Shown piece by piece: positions 10,850 to 22,475 of a stretch of 64,000 nt of DNA. Both the position numbers and the translations under genes were made by a program. The notes beneath the pieces were generated by a model. The model had not been told where the DNA came from. It saw only the letters and a list, made by a program, of their open reading frames with translations, and searched no databases. Position 1 is the first letter of the stretch, and each line of letters begins with the position of its first letter. Source of the stretch: Tenrec ecaudatus (Eukaryota; Chordata; Mammalia; Afrosoricida; Tenrecidae). The stretch is taken from positions 115,642,437-115,706,436 of the forward strand of contig NC_134538.1 of NCBI RefSeq assembly GCF_050624435.1, in the 5' to 3' direction.

Positions 10850-11449
10850 GGATCTTTTGGTCTAGAACCATGTCTATCTGGGTGGGCCATTCAAATGATT
10901 TTCTTCAGAGCGCCCAAACACTTGAGACAGTTACAGTTTATTGTGCTAGCCTGGTCGATAAAAACATGTGGGGTTAATTGAAGGTGGAGGGATAAATGGC
11001 TCGGTGAGCTTCGCCTTTCTAGTTCTCGGGTCTCTTGCTTTGTGATGGTCGGACCAGGGCCCAGCTGCCTAAGCCAATTCCTTGCTTCAGCTGGCAAGGC
11101 TCACTTCCTGAAAGACATCGCTGAAGATAAGCCACATGGACCTGCCCTGATGCAGCCCTGGGTGCTGGAGCAGCCGTGTGGAGACCCCTGACAGTGCTGA
11201 GATGCTTAAACGTTCACTGACGCAGCTTTCCTCCTGCAGTCAGCATCATTGAGTCTGTTTTGTGAGAAGGAGGAGGACTTTGTGGATTGGTGTCGGACAT
11301 ATGGGTTGATGGGTTAATGTTGGACTTGTGGGCTTGGGCAGCACTGGTTTGGGATGTTGTCTTGATGCAGTTAACCTTTATATAACACTCTCTCTTATAC
11401 ATGAGTTTCTATGGGTTTGCTTCTCTAAAGTACCCTGACTAACAAAACA
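10850..11449 (+). mobile_element. Solo-LTR-like element, family A variant (copy 4)
   Basis: The 3' half matches family A (TGCTGAGATGCTTAAACG, GTGTCGGACATATGGGTTGA, TACCCTGACTAACA). The 5' half differs from copy 2 (GGTGGGCCATTCAAATG, GATAAAAACATGTGGGG), so this is a subfamily with a different U3-like part. The left boundary is uncertain by tens of bases. Confidence 0.55.
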
Positions 11450-11789
11450 CTCCATTAGGATGAAGGGAATAGACAACCTTACCCAGAAGATGGGGAGGAA
11501 ATTAGAGTAGCCTTTAGGTATTTTCAAAGACAAAAGAGAATCACACAAGTTAGTAGCATGTGGGAGGGGAATAGCGAACAAGAGACATCTCCGCTTACTT
11601 CTCAGCTATTTCTGGGTCAAAAGAATCTTAGAGGCAAGGACAAACTGATACAAACCAAAACCTGGTAAGCCTAGACTGCTTTAGCTCTGAGATTCAGGTC
11701 TGGGTAGAGGGAATGAGATCACCATTAAGCCATCATAGAAGGGCCTAAAAGTCTAGACAGGTAAAATTAGTAAGTGGTTTAAGTTCTGT

Positions 11790-11973
11790 ATGTATGTGTG
11801 GTAAAGTAGACAGAGCAGCAAAAAAGAGGAAGGCCCTCAAGGATTGAAGCCGGGATGGCAGCAATGGGATCAAGCACAGGAACAGTGTGTGGATTGAGCA
11901 GGGTTTCACTCTACTGTGAATGAGTTTGTTATGGGTTGGACTGACTTGGTGGCACCTAACAACAACAACATAT
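11790..11973 (+). mobile_element. RTE/BovB-type LINE, 3' end with (CAA)n tail
   Basis: Only the last 180 bp of the element: GAGGAAGGCCCTCAAGGATT, GTTATGGGTTGGACTGAC and GGTGGCACCTAACAACAACA. The simple (CAA)n-type tail rather than poly(A) is characteristic of RTE. Confidence 0.8.
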
Positions 11974-11990
11974 GTGTCATTTCACAAGAG

Positions 11991-12152
11991 CAAAGCTGAT
12001 TCTGACTGATGAATTCTGCACGACAGCATAGAACAATTCCATAGCGTTTTCAAGGCGGTGTTTTATGGAAGCGGACTACAACCTCTTTCCTCTCAGAACA
12101 GTTGGTGGGTTCAGCTTCCAGTCAGCCCTTAACCACTGCATCACCAGGGCTT
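11991..12152 (-). mobile_element. AfroSINE, degraded
   Basis: Minus-strand SINE: 3' end near 11991 (CTGATTCTGACTGATGAATT is a decayed form of the conserved block), and the head at the right with AACCACTGCATCACCAGGGC, the reverse of GCCCTGGTGgcgcaGTGGTT. Confidence 0.7.
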
Positions 12153-12221
12153 CTAGTTATGTCTTAGTTTTATGCAAAATTTCAAATAGCTAATTTAGCA
12201 TTTCCTTCTTTGGACACAATA

Positions 12222-12786
12222 TGTGTTAGTTTGGGTAGACTACAGAAACAAATCCATAGAAACTCATGTGTGCATAAGAAAGAGGTTTATATACAAGAGT
12301 AATTATACATTAAGAAAATATCCCAGCCCAGTCCCAATCAAGCCCATAAGTCCAGTATTAGCCAATATGTCTGATACCAATCTATAAAGTCCTCTCCAGC
12401 CTCACAAAACACATGCAATCCACTGGCATTGTAAGCATCTCAGTGCTAGCAGGGGTCTCCACGTGGCTTCTCCAACACCCAGGGCTGCATCAGGGTAAGT
12501 CCATGTGGCTTCTCCTCAGGGATGTCTCAGAAAGTGTGTGTGTGAGGGGGAGGAGTGGGGGGAAGGAGAGATATAAAAAAAGAGAGAGAAAGGGAGTGGG
12601 CAGAGAGAGAGAGACTGTTTCCTGCCTCCTAGGAGGAAATCCAGGAATTCCCAGAATCCTTAAGGGAAGGCCATGTCAACACAGAAGTCTAATTGGCTAT
12701 GACCTCATTGACAGATGAAACGCCTCCTCTTCACTCTTAATTCTCTTAAATCCCAGATTATGACACCAGATTATGTAACTACCACA
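12222..12786 (-). mobile_element. Solo-LTR-like element, family A (copy 5)
   Basis: Plus-strand text runs from TGTGTTAGTTTGGG to GTAACTACCACA, a near full-length reversed copy of 565 bp. An internal GA-rich stretch (12541-12615) is expanded relative to other copies. The 101-codon open frame at 12413-12718 is fortuitous. Confidence 0.65.
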
Positions 12787-14287
12787 GACCTGGTTAATAT
12801 GACCCTTTCACATAACTGTTTAGCCATATATAATTTTCAAGCAATAATAAAATCATATCTGTACCTAATAGGATAAAACCACAATGCATACAATTCAATA
12901 CGCGCCACCCTCATTTAAACCTAACAAAACAAAGTGTGCTATGCCTAATAATTAGTTCAATAACACATATACCTTAATCCTATGGATATACTCCCCCACC
13001 TATTAAAGTTTGTAAACCAACTACTTCATGCCTTTACCCCTCTCCCTGCCCCACCTCCCCCAGAAATTTGGGTATCCAATTTCTGTACTGCTAACTTAAC
13101 ATCAACCCAGTGCTCTGAGGAGACAATTAGATTCTTTGATGTGATGAATCTTCATTCTAGTTGAAACCCTGTGAAATCCGTATCCATAAGCAAAGTCAAA
13201 TCAAGACAGGCCATCTATAAAGTCAGCAACAGCATGCACCAGTTCACAGGCTCAAAAATCGTCTCTTCATCTGGTCATCTGGTCAGGTTCTGGTCAAGCC
13301 AATGTGGGCTGCCTCACTTAGCCTTACAGGGTGTCCACTGTCACCTTCCCTTTAGACCATGCCCCTCACAAATTCTCAACAACCCTAGCCCCTTTGTGCT
13401 AGGTCATGAACTTCACTCACTCTTCAACCCACTCTTGTCTTCTCTAGTTCCTTATAAAACAGGTCCACAGGTGTCAGTGGCCAGACTCAACCTGTCTCTT
13501 AATTGCTGTATTTCTCCTACTTCCACTCAAAACGCGGATCCAGGTGGTCACCTAGCCAGCATTCCAGCCTGCCCACAGGCTTCCTTTAATATTCAGCCCC
13601 AGGGAGGAGTTTTCTTCATGTTTCCCGATTTTTTTCCAGCTACTGGCACAAACCACTGTTCTAAATTCCAAACTCCAAAGAGTTTCTTTTTGTCTTTAAT
13701 CTGTCAATCTTGCCCCCAGGCAAGTCTCTTGAAATGCAAAATCCTGAGTACTCCAAAGCACTGGGTGGGGCTAATTTCTTCAGAGCCCCTTCTCAGCAGG
13801 TCTGTCCTAAACCCATTTAAGGATCCAATTTGAATAACTGAAGACAAGTGGGCTTACAAACTCTATTTTCATACTTCCAATAAATATTTCTATAAATAAT
13901 TATATCAAAAATAAGCAGAAGAAATCAGGATAAACAAAGTAGAACCCGATATTAAATTCAATTCTTAAAAGTCAAGTTCAATCCTTATTTTGCTTATCTA
14001 AATCCTTATTTAAACTATTCTATTGATACAAAAATATGGGATTAGATCTCTGAGCATATCAAACTAGAGTCATGCTTTCTTTCAGCCATTCTGATCTTCC
14101 GTCAGTCATTTCCCTTCAGCAGCATGGTTTCAGAGAAATTCAAATGGCGACTACTACCCCTGAGCTCAAAATATACATTAACAACATTCAATTTTGCAAT
14201 TTCAAACAGAAATAACCAAAGGCTACAACCAAAGAAAATAATCAAACCTTTAAATTCCCATATTCTTTCCAGAAAAGAACTGATTAA
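12787..14287. other. Unassigned 1.5-kb block with the window's longest open frame
   Basis: Lies between family A copy 5 and a truncated L1. A plus-strand frame of 220 codons (13171-13833) is Ser/Pro/Leu-rich with no signal peptide, domain or repeat that I recognise. The rest is AT-rich. It may be the body of an old transposon; I found no polypurine tract or tRNA-primer site next to the LTR-like copy to make it a provirus. Confidence 0.35.
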
Positions 14288-14659
14288 ACTGTGTGATCAT
14301 GAGGTGTCAACGGGATCAGGTACCAAAAGATGCAAAACAAGCAATTATGTCTGTGAGAACAATGGGGGTCAGAGTGGAGACCCAAGGCCCATTTGTAGAC
14401 AATTGGATAACCCCTCACAGAAGGGGCACAAGGAAGGGACAATACTGCAACCAGGGTGCAGTATAGCATGGACAAAACACACAAAATCCCCCAAGTTCCT
14501 GATTGTTTCCCCTGCCCCACGCCCCCTAATATCATGACCCAGTTCTACCTTACCAATTTGGCTAGAATGGAGCATGTACACTGGTGCAGAGACTAGCTCT
14601 CAGCACACAGAATCCAGCACAGATAAACCTCTCAGGAACAGCAGTGGGGACAGTGATAC
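14288..14659 (+). mobile_element. L1 3' UTR, part 1 (5'-truncated)
   Basis: Parallels 21750-22110 of the longer L1: TGTGATCATGAGGTGTCAAC, GGAGACCCAAGGCCCATTTG and ATGTACACTGGTGCAGA. Interrupted at 14660 by an LTR and continued at 15137. The 137-codon frame at 14124-14537 runs through it by chance. Confidence 0.8.
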
Positions 14660-15136
14660 TGTAAGACCTCTCTTTCAGGGCTAAATTCCAACCTCAGTCC
14701 TTGGCTCTGTACGAGAAAGATTTCACACTGGAGCCAGGCTCGTGATCCAAGTGAATTTAACGAGAGTTAAAAGAAGCTTCAGGTTTTACGCGGCACCCAT
14801 AGGATTCCTTTGACCATGCGGCCTGGCAGAGACTGCCCCCAGATCATGCAAGGATCTTTCTCCTCCCACGAAGATGACCAGACCAGCCAAGTCCCTCTCC
14901 CTTCCAGTCCCTGCCTTTTCAAGGGTTCGGGGGGGGGGGGGGTGGTGTAGCTGTGGTGAATGACCCCAGGTCAATCCCATTGACTGAATTGCAATCACCT
15001 GACCCAGGTGGGCTGCTCCAGGTGTAACGCCCATCCGAGCCCACCCACGGGTGGGAAAATCCAGCCTTGTCCTATGCTGGCTCTCCTGGGCATGCGTAAA
15101 TGGACTTCCCAATTCCCTAGGCTAAGCTGCCTAACA
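14660..15136 (-). mobile_element. Solo LTR (endogenous retrovirus, class I-like) inside L1
   Basis: A 477-bp block interrupts the L1 3' UTR. It starts TGTAAGACC and ends CCTAACA, short imperfect inverted repeats with TG...CA. Flanks ATAC (14656-14659) and GTAC (15137-15140) look like a 4-bp duplication with one change, the size produced by gamma-type retroviruses. The minus orientation is inferred from the GCTTCTTTTAACTCTC block, which resembles an R-U5 region. A G14 run sits at 14929-14942. No coding sequence. Confidence 0.7.
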
Positions 15137-15512
15137 GTACCATGAGGGTAGTGGAATGGTGGGGAGGGGGAGGAGTGGCAGGAGAAAGAGGTAACTGATC
15201 ACAAGGTTTGTTATATAACACCCTCATCCCCAGGGGGACGAATAATAGAAATGTGGGTGAAGGGAGACAACAGATGGTGTAAGACATGGAATAACAATAA
15301 TATATAATTGATCAAGGATTTGTGAAGGTGGGAGGATGGGGAAGGGAGGGAGGAAAAGAGTTGCTGATGCCAAGGGCTCAAGAAGAAAGAAAATGTTTTG
15401 GAAATGATGATGTCAACATTTGTACAAGTTTGCTTAATACTATGAATTATGGATTGTTATAAGATCTGTAAAAGCCCCCAATAAAATGATAAATTTTTAC
15501 AAAAGATTACAG
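15137..15512 (+). mobile_element. L1 3' UTR, part 2 with polyadenylation end
   Basis: Resumes with GGGTAGTGGAATGG and runs to AAGCCCCCAATAAAATGATA, the common 3' end of the L1 copies here. The AATAAA at about 15480 is the element's polyadenylation signal. Confidence 0.85.
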
Positions 15513-16371
15513 TCTTGAAAATCCTACATGTCCTATAGTGTTGTTATGCCTCGAAAGAAACTCAACAGCAATGCTTTCTGCTTTTAAAAATATATTTTTG
15601 AATATCAAAAGAGCCCTCTATTAAATATTTCTCAATCTTACGTTAATTTAATCATATTCCAAGAATATAAATAATAGAACAGATATTTTTAAAATCTCAA
15701 ACTTACAAATAATTCAATAACCTTATAGCAATTTTAAAATGCATGCAATGATGCAAATGTAAGTTTCTACATGAAGGCAAGAAGCAAACAAAGTAGGAAC
15801 CTCAAACATACCGTGTGCATTATATACACAAACACAGAGACACAACTTCTGGAGGAAGTGAACAAGGGAAAGAGTTTGTGGAACATAATAGATGAATTCT
15901 CAAACAAAAATATGTCCTTGAATTGATGGAAAGTGAGTCAAACAAATTCAACATCAGAGGAAAATGGGGAAAGCATAAAGAGCTCAGTGTGGTAAAGATT
16001 GGCAAGCAAAATTTCTATAGCAGGAATTTGTACGTTTTAATGCATATTTGAATCACCAGGGAATTTAAAAAGTTATGAGCATGTGTAGGGTCTAAGATTC
16101 TGCATTCTAATTAGCTTCCACGTGCTGCTAATGCATCTATTTTATACACTAACAAGAGTGTGGAGAAAAATAATAGTTTGATTATATAACTGTAAAAGGA
16201 GAAAGCTATTTTAGTTGAGTTCAATCAATTGGGTATCTATTAGATATGTTTTTTTCTGCTTAAAACAAATTATTTTACAAATTACTAATTTTTCTCAGCT
16301 ACTTGAGAAAGTTATAATTAGATAGTTTAACTTTTATTACATTCTTCTAAAAATTCCATGCATGGATTTGA
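15513..16371. other. No recognisable element
   Basis: AT-rich sequence with no open frame above about 60 codons and no repeat family I can name. Confidence 0.4.
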
Positions 16372-16437
16372 ATGTGTTATCTGTATTAATTCATTTAATC
16401 TTCACAAAAACCCTGTGAGATAGATCAGTAACAGGAA
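16372..16437 (+). mobile_element. MIR core fragment
   Basis: ATTAATTCATTTAATCTTCA followed by CAAAAACCCTGTGAGATAGA matches the well-known MIR segment (tcatttaatcctcacaacaa) with a handful of changes. MIR is an ancient mammalian SINE, so this is one of the oldest recognisable insertions in the window. Confidence 0.75.
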
Positions 16438-16649
16438 GTAAGAACTATAACTTTTGCAAGTAAATTAAAAAGAAGACAATATATGACTGTTAATAGATTT
16501 CTATTTGTGTAGGAATACAATTCTACACAATAAAAGCTTGAACCTTAATAACAAAGCCAAGTAAGTAAAATATGATCATATCACACTAGTATACCAAATA
16601 CTGAACATAAGCCAGGGTGATGGAGTAAAATTTCTCAATGTGGCTCTTC

Positions 16650-16910
16650 TATTCATTGACAGTACCATGGACCGCCAAATGAACAAACAAATTGGTCTTG
16701 GAAGAAGTACGCCAGAATGCTTCTTGGAGGCAAGGATGGTAAGACCAGCTCATGTACTTTGAACATGTTATCAGAAGAAACCAGTCCTTGGAAAAAGACA
16801 TGTGCTTAGAAAAGTAGAAGGGCTTTACAAAGGAGGAAGCTCTTCAAGAAGACAGCTACAGCAATGCTTAAAGATAGCAACAATTAAGAGGGTGCTACAG
16901 AACTGATCAG
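16650..16910 (+). mobile_element. RTE/BovB-type LINE, 3' fragment
   Basis: Starts at the ACCATGGACCGCCAAATGAA block and passes AATTGGTCTTGGAAGAAGTA and AGACCAGCTCATGTACTTTG. It stops before the GGCACCTAAC terminus, so both ends are lost. Confidence 0.75.
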
Positions 16911-17560
16911 CTGCTTCTTACCTTGAGTCATGCCCCATCAGCAAAGGAAGATCATGAAGGTTCCCCTCCCACAGACTTTACCCGACTCACATCCCCATGG
17001 TTAACCCACTCCAAGAAAGCAGCTCCTCCTCCGTCACATTTCAACTCCCCTTCAACCCAAGAGGCCCATTCTCGGGCTGTCTCCAAGGATGTTCTGCCCC
17101 CATTCATTCACTAGGACTTCTGTATTTGAAAAGGCTTAAAAGCTATGCATAAGGTTTTCCTCCAAAGTGGGCAGCCAGTCCTTCTTTGTTGTCTGTTTTT
17201 AGTCTAAAGCTCAACTGAAACTCTCTACTTTAGGTGACCCTGCTGTAATATAATTTTCTGCTTCACAGTAATATAATTTTCTGCTTCACAGCAACACGTA
17301 AGGCTCCAGAGTCACACAAAGTGACAGACGAGTGGTGGATCCTAGAAGGAGGAACAGAGAATCCCATGACCATCAATGAAGATGAGCAAGTGCAACATAT
17401 CAGAGATCCCTGCACACAGAGGCTCATCTGCAACATGAGCTAGAGCAGTGAGCATCCCAGATTACAGGTTGAGTAAACCTGAGTGCCTTTGTGGCTGCAG
17501 ACTGGGATGACAGAGGCCAGAGAAAAATGTGTCTGGTGTTATGGCCGAGAAGAAGAGGTA
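16911..17560. other. Unassigned, with a 23-bp tandem duplication
   Basis: A perfect 23-bp unit is present twice head to tail (17246-17268 and 17269-17291), each ending TTCTGCTTCACAG. The surroundings resemble an old LTR 3' part but cannot be named. The 63-codon frame at 16923 is not gene-like. Confidence 0.4.
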
Positions 17561-17569
17561 CTGCTCACA

Positions 17570-17720
17570 AAAGAACTGTATCCTTAATGTTTTCTGATCC
17601 ATACTTGCAAGTCATTAGCTTTTCTAACAAAGCCCATAATTGCGAATCTTTTCTGTGAGTTTTGTGTGATCCTTGTATCAAATGATGGAACCAGCCAGAG
17701 AAGCCACGTGTTTGGAGGGA
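17570..17720 (+). repeat. Dispersed repeat C, copy 2
   Basis: ATCCTTAATGTTTTCTGATC, then CATAATTGCGAATCTTTTCT, GTGAGTTTTGTGTGATC and GGAACCAGCCAGAGAAG parallel the copies at 27955 and 31150. The shared order over about 120 bp argues for common descent. Confidence 0.45.
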
Positions 17721-18080
17721 TGTTTTGTGTCAGACTATGGGAAGGAATGTTGGAAGATAAAGCCATGGCTGCCTTAAAGAACCATCCTTGAATAGATGTG
17801 CAATTGGAGCTTCCTTCTCCCTGGCATGTTCGGAGGAGCACAGATGTGGCCCTCGTGCCATTGCCTCAAGATGTTACTGAGGTGACTGGTCTGTAGCCAT
17901 CCATTGATCACAGAAAAATGTTTTAACACATGCTGTTTATATTAAATCTGTGCATGTACGAACTGGAATTCTAGTAGCAATATTTTTTACTTTCCTTATA
18001 TTGTTGTGTATATAGCATATATGTTACATATGTATATAACATATATGTATCAACTAAATTATATATGTGTGTATATATTT

Positions 18081-18106
18081 GTGTGTGTGTGTGTGTGTGT
18101 GTGTGT
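18081..18106. repeat. (GT)13 microsatellite
   Basis: A pure GT run of 26 bp preceded by 90 bp of alternating TA/GT-rich sequence. An AfroSINE piece begins right after it. Confidence 0.95.
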
Positions 18107-18195
18107 ACCTTAGTAGTATTAGATTGGGAACCACAAAGTCAGTGGTTCAAAACCACCGGCCACTCTGTGAAAGAAACATAAGACTGTATGTTAGT
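18107..18195 (+). mobile_element. AfroSINE, 5' part only
   Basis: CCTTAGTAGTATTAGATTGG is a diverged head; AACCACAAAGTCAGTGGTTC and AAAACCACCGGCCACTCTG are the diagnostic B-box region. The 3' half is absent. Confidence 0.65.
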
Positions 18196-19154
18196 ATGTA
18201 TCTGAGTATATGAAAAATCACATATATGGTATTAACTGATAACAAAAATGGCTCCTAAACTAATAATTATATTTAGGAGAATTAGAAATTGAAATGTTAG
18301 AACAAATTAACTATTTTCTAATTCTATAAAGAAAAGTTCAGATGAAATTAAAGTCTAAATACAGCCAAATTTAGGTTTGAGATTCTAACAAACCAACTTT
18401 CCTGCTGATAACAGCTTTGAACTGTGTATAAATATATAAAACAGCTACCTCAAGCTCTGGAGACTGACAAGCAGAAGTCAGTGTTTACTAGGGAGGAAAA
18501 CCTTGGAGGAAGCAACCTATACAGAGTTTATGGGTATTTGTGTGACTTTACCCTGGGGAGACGGTTGATTATGTTTGAGAAGTGAATTAACTGACATTCA
18601 TTTGAAAATAGGAGTTGGTCACAAATAACATATCACTTAATCCCCAACCTCATCCTGATTATTCTAGGTCTCTGGCATCCTTAAGAAAATATTTATTCTG
18701 CTTTGCTGAACTTTCAAAGAAGGTCCATGCTGGTTGAACTCTCCCGGAGGCTGGGCTGTATTTATCCTATATGCTGTTTTGGGGTATTTTAAACTTTTGT
18801 GTAAAATCATTATGCAAACTGCTACCAAATCAACAGCCTGATTGCAACTTCTTAGAAATCAAAATTCAGTTTTTCACTTGAGGTGACTGTCATGGTGCAT
18901 CCTAATTCAATTCAAATGCTACTAAAATTTTAATTTAATGTAAATTAAACCAATTTCATTCAAATTAATGTTTAAATTTTAAACTTAAATTCTTGTCTTA
19001 GACGTTTTCCAATTTTAATTTGGAATTCTGATTAATCAGAAATATAAATGAACTTAAATTCATAATAAATTCTAGATTTTTTTCAGATTCAATCTGAATT
19101 GGCTTTCTTTCATTTTAAGTCACAGAACCAGCTAAATCACTAAAGAAGAGGGTG
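18196..19154. other. No recognisable element; AT-rich
   Basis: Strongly AT-rich, especially 18900-19090, where short AATTTAA/TTAAATT words recur in both orientations. No open frames. No named repeat. Confidence 0.4.
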
Positions 19155-19660
19155 TATGTTGTAGTCCGGATAGGCTGGAGAAACAAATTCATAGACACGC
19201 ATATGTGTATAGGAAAGAGCTTTATATACAAGAGTAATTAGATTTTGAGAAAACATACCAGCCCAGTCCAGATCAAGTCCATAAATGTGACATCCCATAT
19301 GTCTAATACCAATCTACAAAATCTTCTTCAGACTCATGAAACACATGCAAGGATGCCAAGTGCAGGAAGATCACAGGCAAGTGGGTAGGAAATCTTGTGG
19401 ATTCAGTGGTGGTAGAAGAATCTCAGTGCTGGCAGGGTCTCCACGTGGCTTCTCCAGCTCAGGGCACTAGCATAGCTTCATGTGTCTTGTCAGATGCAAT
19501 GTCTCCCAGGGAGTGAGTGTGTGGTCCCACCTCCAGAGAGCTACTTATTTCCTTAGCACCTCCAAATGAGATCATCAAGCTATTACCTGATTAACAAGCT
19601 AGACTTCACCCCTTCACTCTTCGTACTCTCAAATCGACAACAGATTATATAACTACCACA
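19155..19660 (-). mobile_element. Solo-LTR-like element, family A (copy 6)
   Basis: Plus-strand text starts near TATGTTGTAGTCCGG (diverged TGTGTTAGTC) and ends TATATAACTACCACA. It has the internal landmarks TGCAAGGATGCCAAGTGCAG and GGCAGGGTCTCCACGTGGCT. About 505 bp. Confidence 0.65.
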
Positions 19661-19824
19661 ATGCCTGTGAAGAGAATTCCAGGACCCAAACTGGAACTTC
19701 TTAACTATGGTGAGTTTCTGTGCTTGCAATTTGGATGTGAATCAGACAATCAAAGAAGGATTAAAGACACTCAGAACGTAGCTAGATCTTTGTGTTGTTG
19801 AAACAATTTAGCAATAAACATTCA

Positions 19825-22475
19825 TGAAAATCAATCATCTAAAACAGATGGAAATCAAGCTACCATACGACCCAGCAACCCCCCTACTGGGCATGTACCC
19901 AGAAGGGGCAAGAAACAAACCAAGACCAGACATCTGTGCTCCGATGTTCATCACAACACAGTTCACAATCACAAGGAGTGGAAACAACCCAAATTCCCAT
20001 CAACGGACAAATGGATTTAAAAGCACTGTGGTACGTACATTCAATGGAGTACTAAAAGGCACTGATGAACACATGAAGCACATCAACACATGTGACAAAC
20101 TGGAGGAAATTATGCTAAGTGAAGCAAGATATGCATAAAAGGACAAGTACAGCATGAGTCCACTGAGGTAAACTTAAAAATACAAAAGGGACATAGGAGG
20201 AAAGATACTATATACATACATTCCTGGGGTAAGATCCAGATTATATGGCAAGGATCAGACTAAATCCTGGGATACATATGGCAGCCAACATAAAAGGAGG
20301 GGGAAAGAGAGACAGAAGAAATGACAGGGGTAATGTAGGAACAGGGCACCAACCCACCACAGGGCAGGGTATTGTTTATAGCTCCACAGGAGCAGGAAGG
20401 AGGGACCAGACTTCAACGTAGTGTGCCAGGACATGAATGCAACATACTGTGGCTTGGAGCAGGAAGCCAATAGAGAGGTCTGTGGGGTCGGCCCCAATCC
20501 CAACTACACTGACACCCCCCCACACCCACCCACCACCCTTCCCTCAGAAGAACACACTTCAAAGGACAGCACTGAAGCTACAGATCAGGGACAGGGACAT
20601 GTCTGATAAAAGTACACAGGAGCAAATGAAGATGGAAAGTGAGAGAGTAAAACACATCCTGGCCCACCAAGCCCTGAGGATGATATTCCTGTTCAGAACA
20701 GCCAGTGAATGGAAAGGACTCTGAGACATGACATCCCTCCCTGACACATAGCACTACAGGGGACAACATTGGAGACACAGTGCGGGAATTGTGCCTTATC
20801 TGAGGCTATCACACCAGGAGGAAACACTAAAGGCATGCAACAGAGCAGCAAGGGGAGCCAAACAATGAAGTCCCCAGGGAATACCGAAAATAGACTCTGG
20901 GGCCAGAGTGTGGCATCCCATCAGACAAAACTGGAAAACACTCCTAAAGGTAAACAAGCAGACCTAGAACAATTTATAGGCTTTTCTTTTTTCGTTGTCC
21001 ATTTCATTGCGTTGTTTTGGTTTCTTTTGTTGTTTCGCTCTGTCTTATTTTTGTGCTTATTATTATTGTCTCTGTATGTCTATTTAGATAAGATAGGTGG
21101 GATAAACAATCAGGAGAAGAAAACAATGGGACCAAAGGTCCCAGGGGAACACAGGAGAAGGAGAGGTGGGGGAAAGGTAGGCGATGTCAACCAACCCAGG
21201 GACAAGGGAACAACAAGTGATCTAAAATCAATGGTGAGGAGGGTATATGATGCCTGGAGGTGCTTGATCAAGGGCAATGTAGCTGAGAGGAATTACTGAC
21301 ACCCGAATGAAGGCCGAATATGATAGTGGGACAAGAGGAAAGTAGAAGGGAATAGAGGAAAGAACTAGAAGCCTAAGATCATTTATAGAGGTCTAAATAC
21401 AGGAACATACATATGTAAATACAGTTATATATAAAATAGGGAACTAGATCTATGTGCATATATTTATATGTTAAATATTAAGGTAACACATGGACATTGG
21501 GCCTCTATTCAAATACTCCCTCAACACAAGATCACTTTGTCCTAATAGCCTGGCATTCCATGACTCTCACCTTCCCAACACAATTGCTGAAGACCAAAAT
21601 GGGTGCATAAGCAGATGTGAAGAAAGCTGATGATGCCTGGCTATCAAAAGATATAGCATCTAGGGTCTTAAAGGCTTGAAGGTAAACAAGTGGCCATCTA
21701 GCTGAGAAGCAACAAAGCCCACATGGAAGAAACACACCATCCTTTGTGATAATGAGGTGTCAATTGGATAAGGTATCAGGCATCAAAGACCTAGAACAAA
21801 AAAGCATAGCAATGTGAATGAGGGGGGTGCAGAGTTGAGACCCAAAGGCCATCTGTAGACAATAGTCATCACCTTACAGAAGGGTCCCAGGGAAGAGACG
21901 AGCCAACTAGTGTGCAGTGTAGCATCGATGAAACACACAACTTTCCTGTAGCTCATACATTTTTCCTCTCCCCCCGCCCCCTCCCCACTATCATGATCCT
22001 AATTCTACCTTACAAACCTGGTTAGACCGGAGGATGTTCACTGGTACAGATAGAAACTGGAAACACAGGGGATCCAGGACGGAGGAGCCCCTCAGGACCA
22101 GTGGTGACTGTGGTGATACCGGAAGGGTAGAGGGAAGGGGGAGTAGAAAAGGGGAACCGATTACAAGGATCTACATATAACTTCCTCCCTGGGGGATGGA
22201 CAACAGAAAAGTGGGTGAAGGGAGATGCCAGGCAGTGTAAGACATGACAAAATAATAATAATTTATAAAGTATCAAGGGTTCGTGAGTGAGGGAGGAGGG
22301 GGAAGGGAGGGAAATAAAATGAAAATGTGGATCTGATTCCAAGAGCCCAAGCGAAAAGCAATTATTTTGAGGATCAGGGCAACGAATTTACAAGTGTGCT
22401 TTACACAATTGATGTATGTATGGATTGTGATAAGAGTTGTATAAGCCCCCAATAAAATGATTTAAAAAAATAAAA
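19825..22475 (+). mobile_element. L1 LINE, 5'-truncated, ORF2 tail region and long 3' UTR
   Basis: The start resembles the conserved L1 segment at the ORF2/3' UTR boundary (CTACCATACGACCCAGCAAC, GGAAACAACCCAAATTCCCA, ATTATGCTAAGTGAAGC). About 2.2 kb of lineage-type 3' UTR follows: the CAAAAGATATAGCATCTAGG block at 21646, GGGTGAAGGGAGATGCC at 22214, and the end GCCCCCAATAAAATGATTT with an A-rich tail at 22460. A 176-codon frame (20769-21299) within the UTR encodes one hydrophobic segment and is not a known protein. Confidence 0.85.

Noticed and set aside
12222..14287. Possible provirus: family A copy 5 followed by an internal region
   Set aside because: No polypurine tract next to the LTR-like copy, no primer-binding site and no second LTR; the right side is a truncated L1.
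18107..18195. Candidate tRNA gene (B-box-like GTGGTTCAAAACCACC)
   Set aside because: It is the tRNA-derived head of an AfroSINE; no cloverleaf with intact acceptor stem can be formed.
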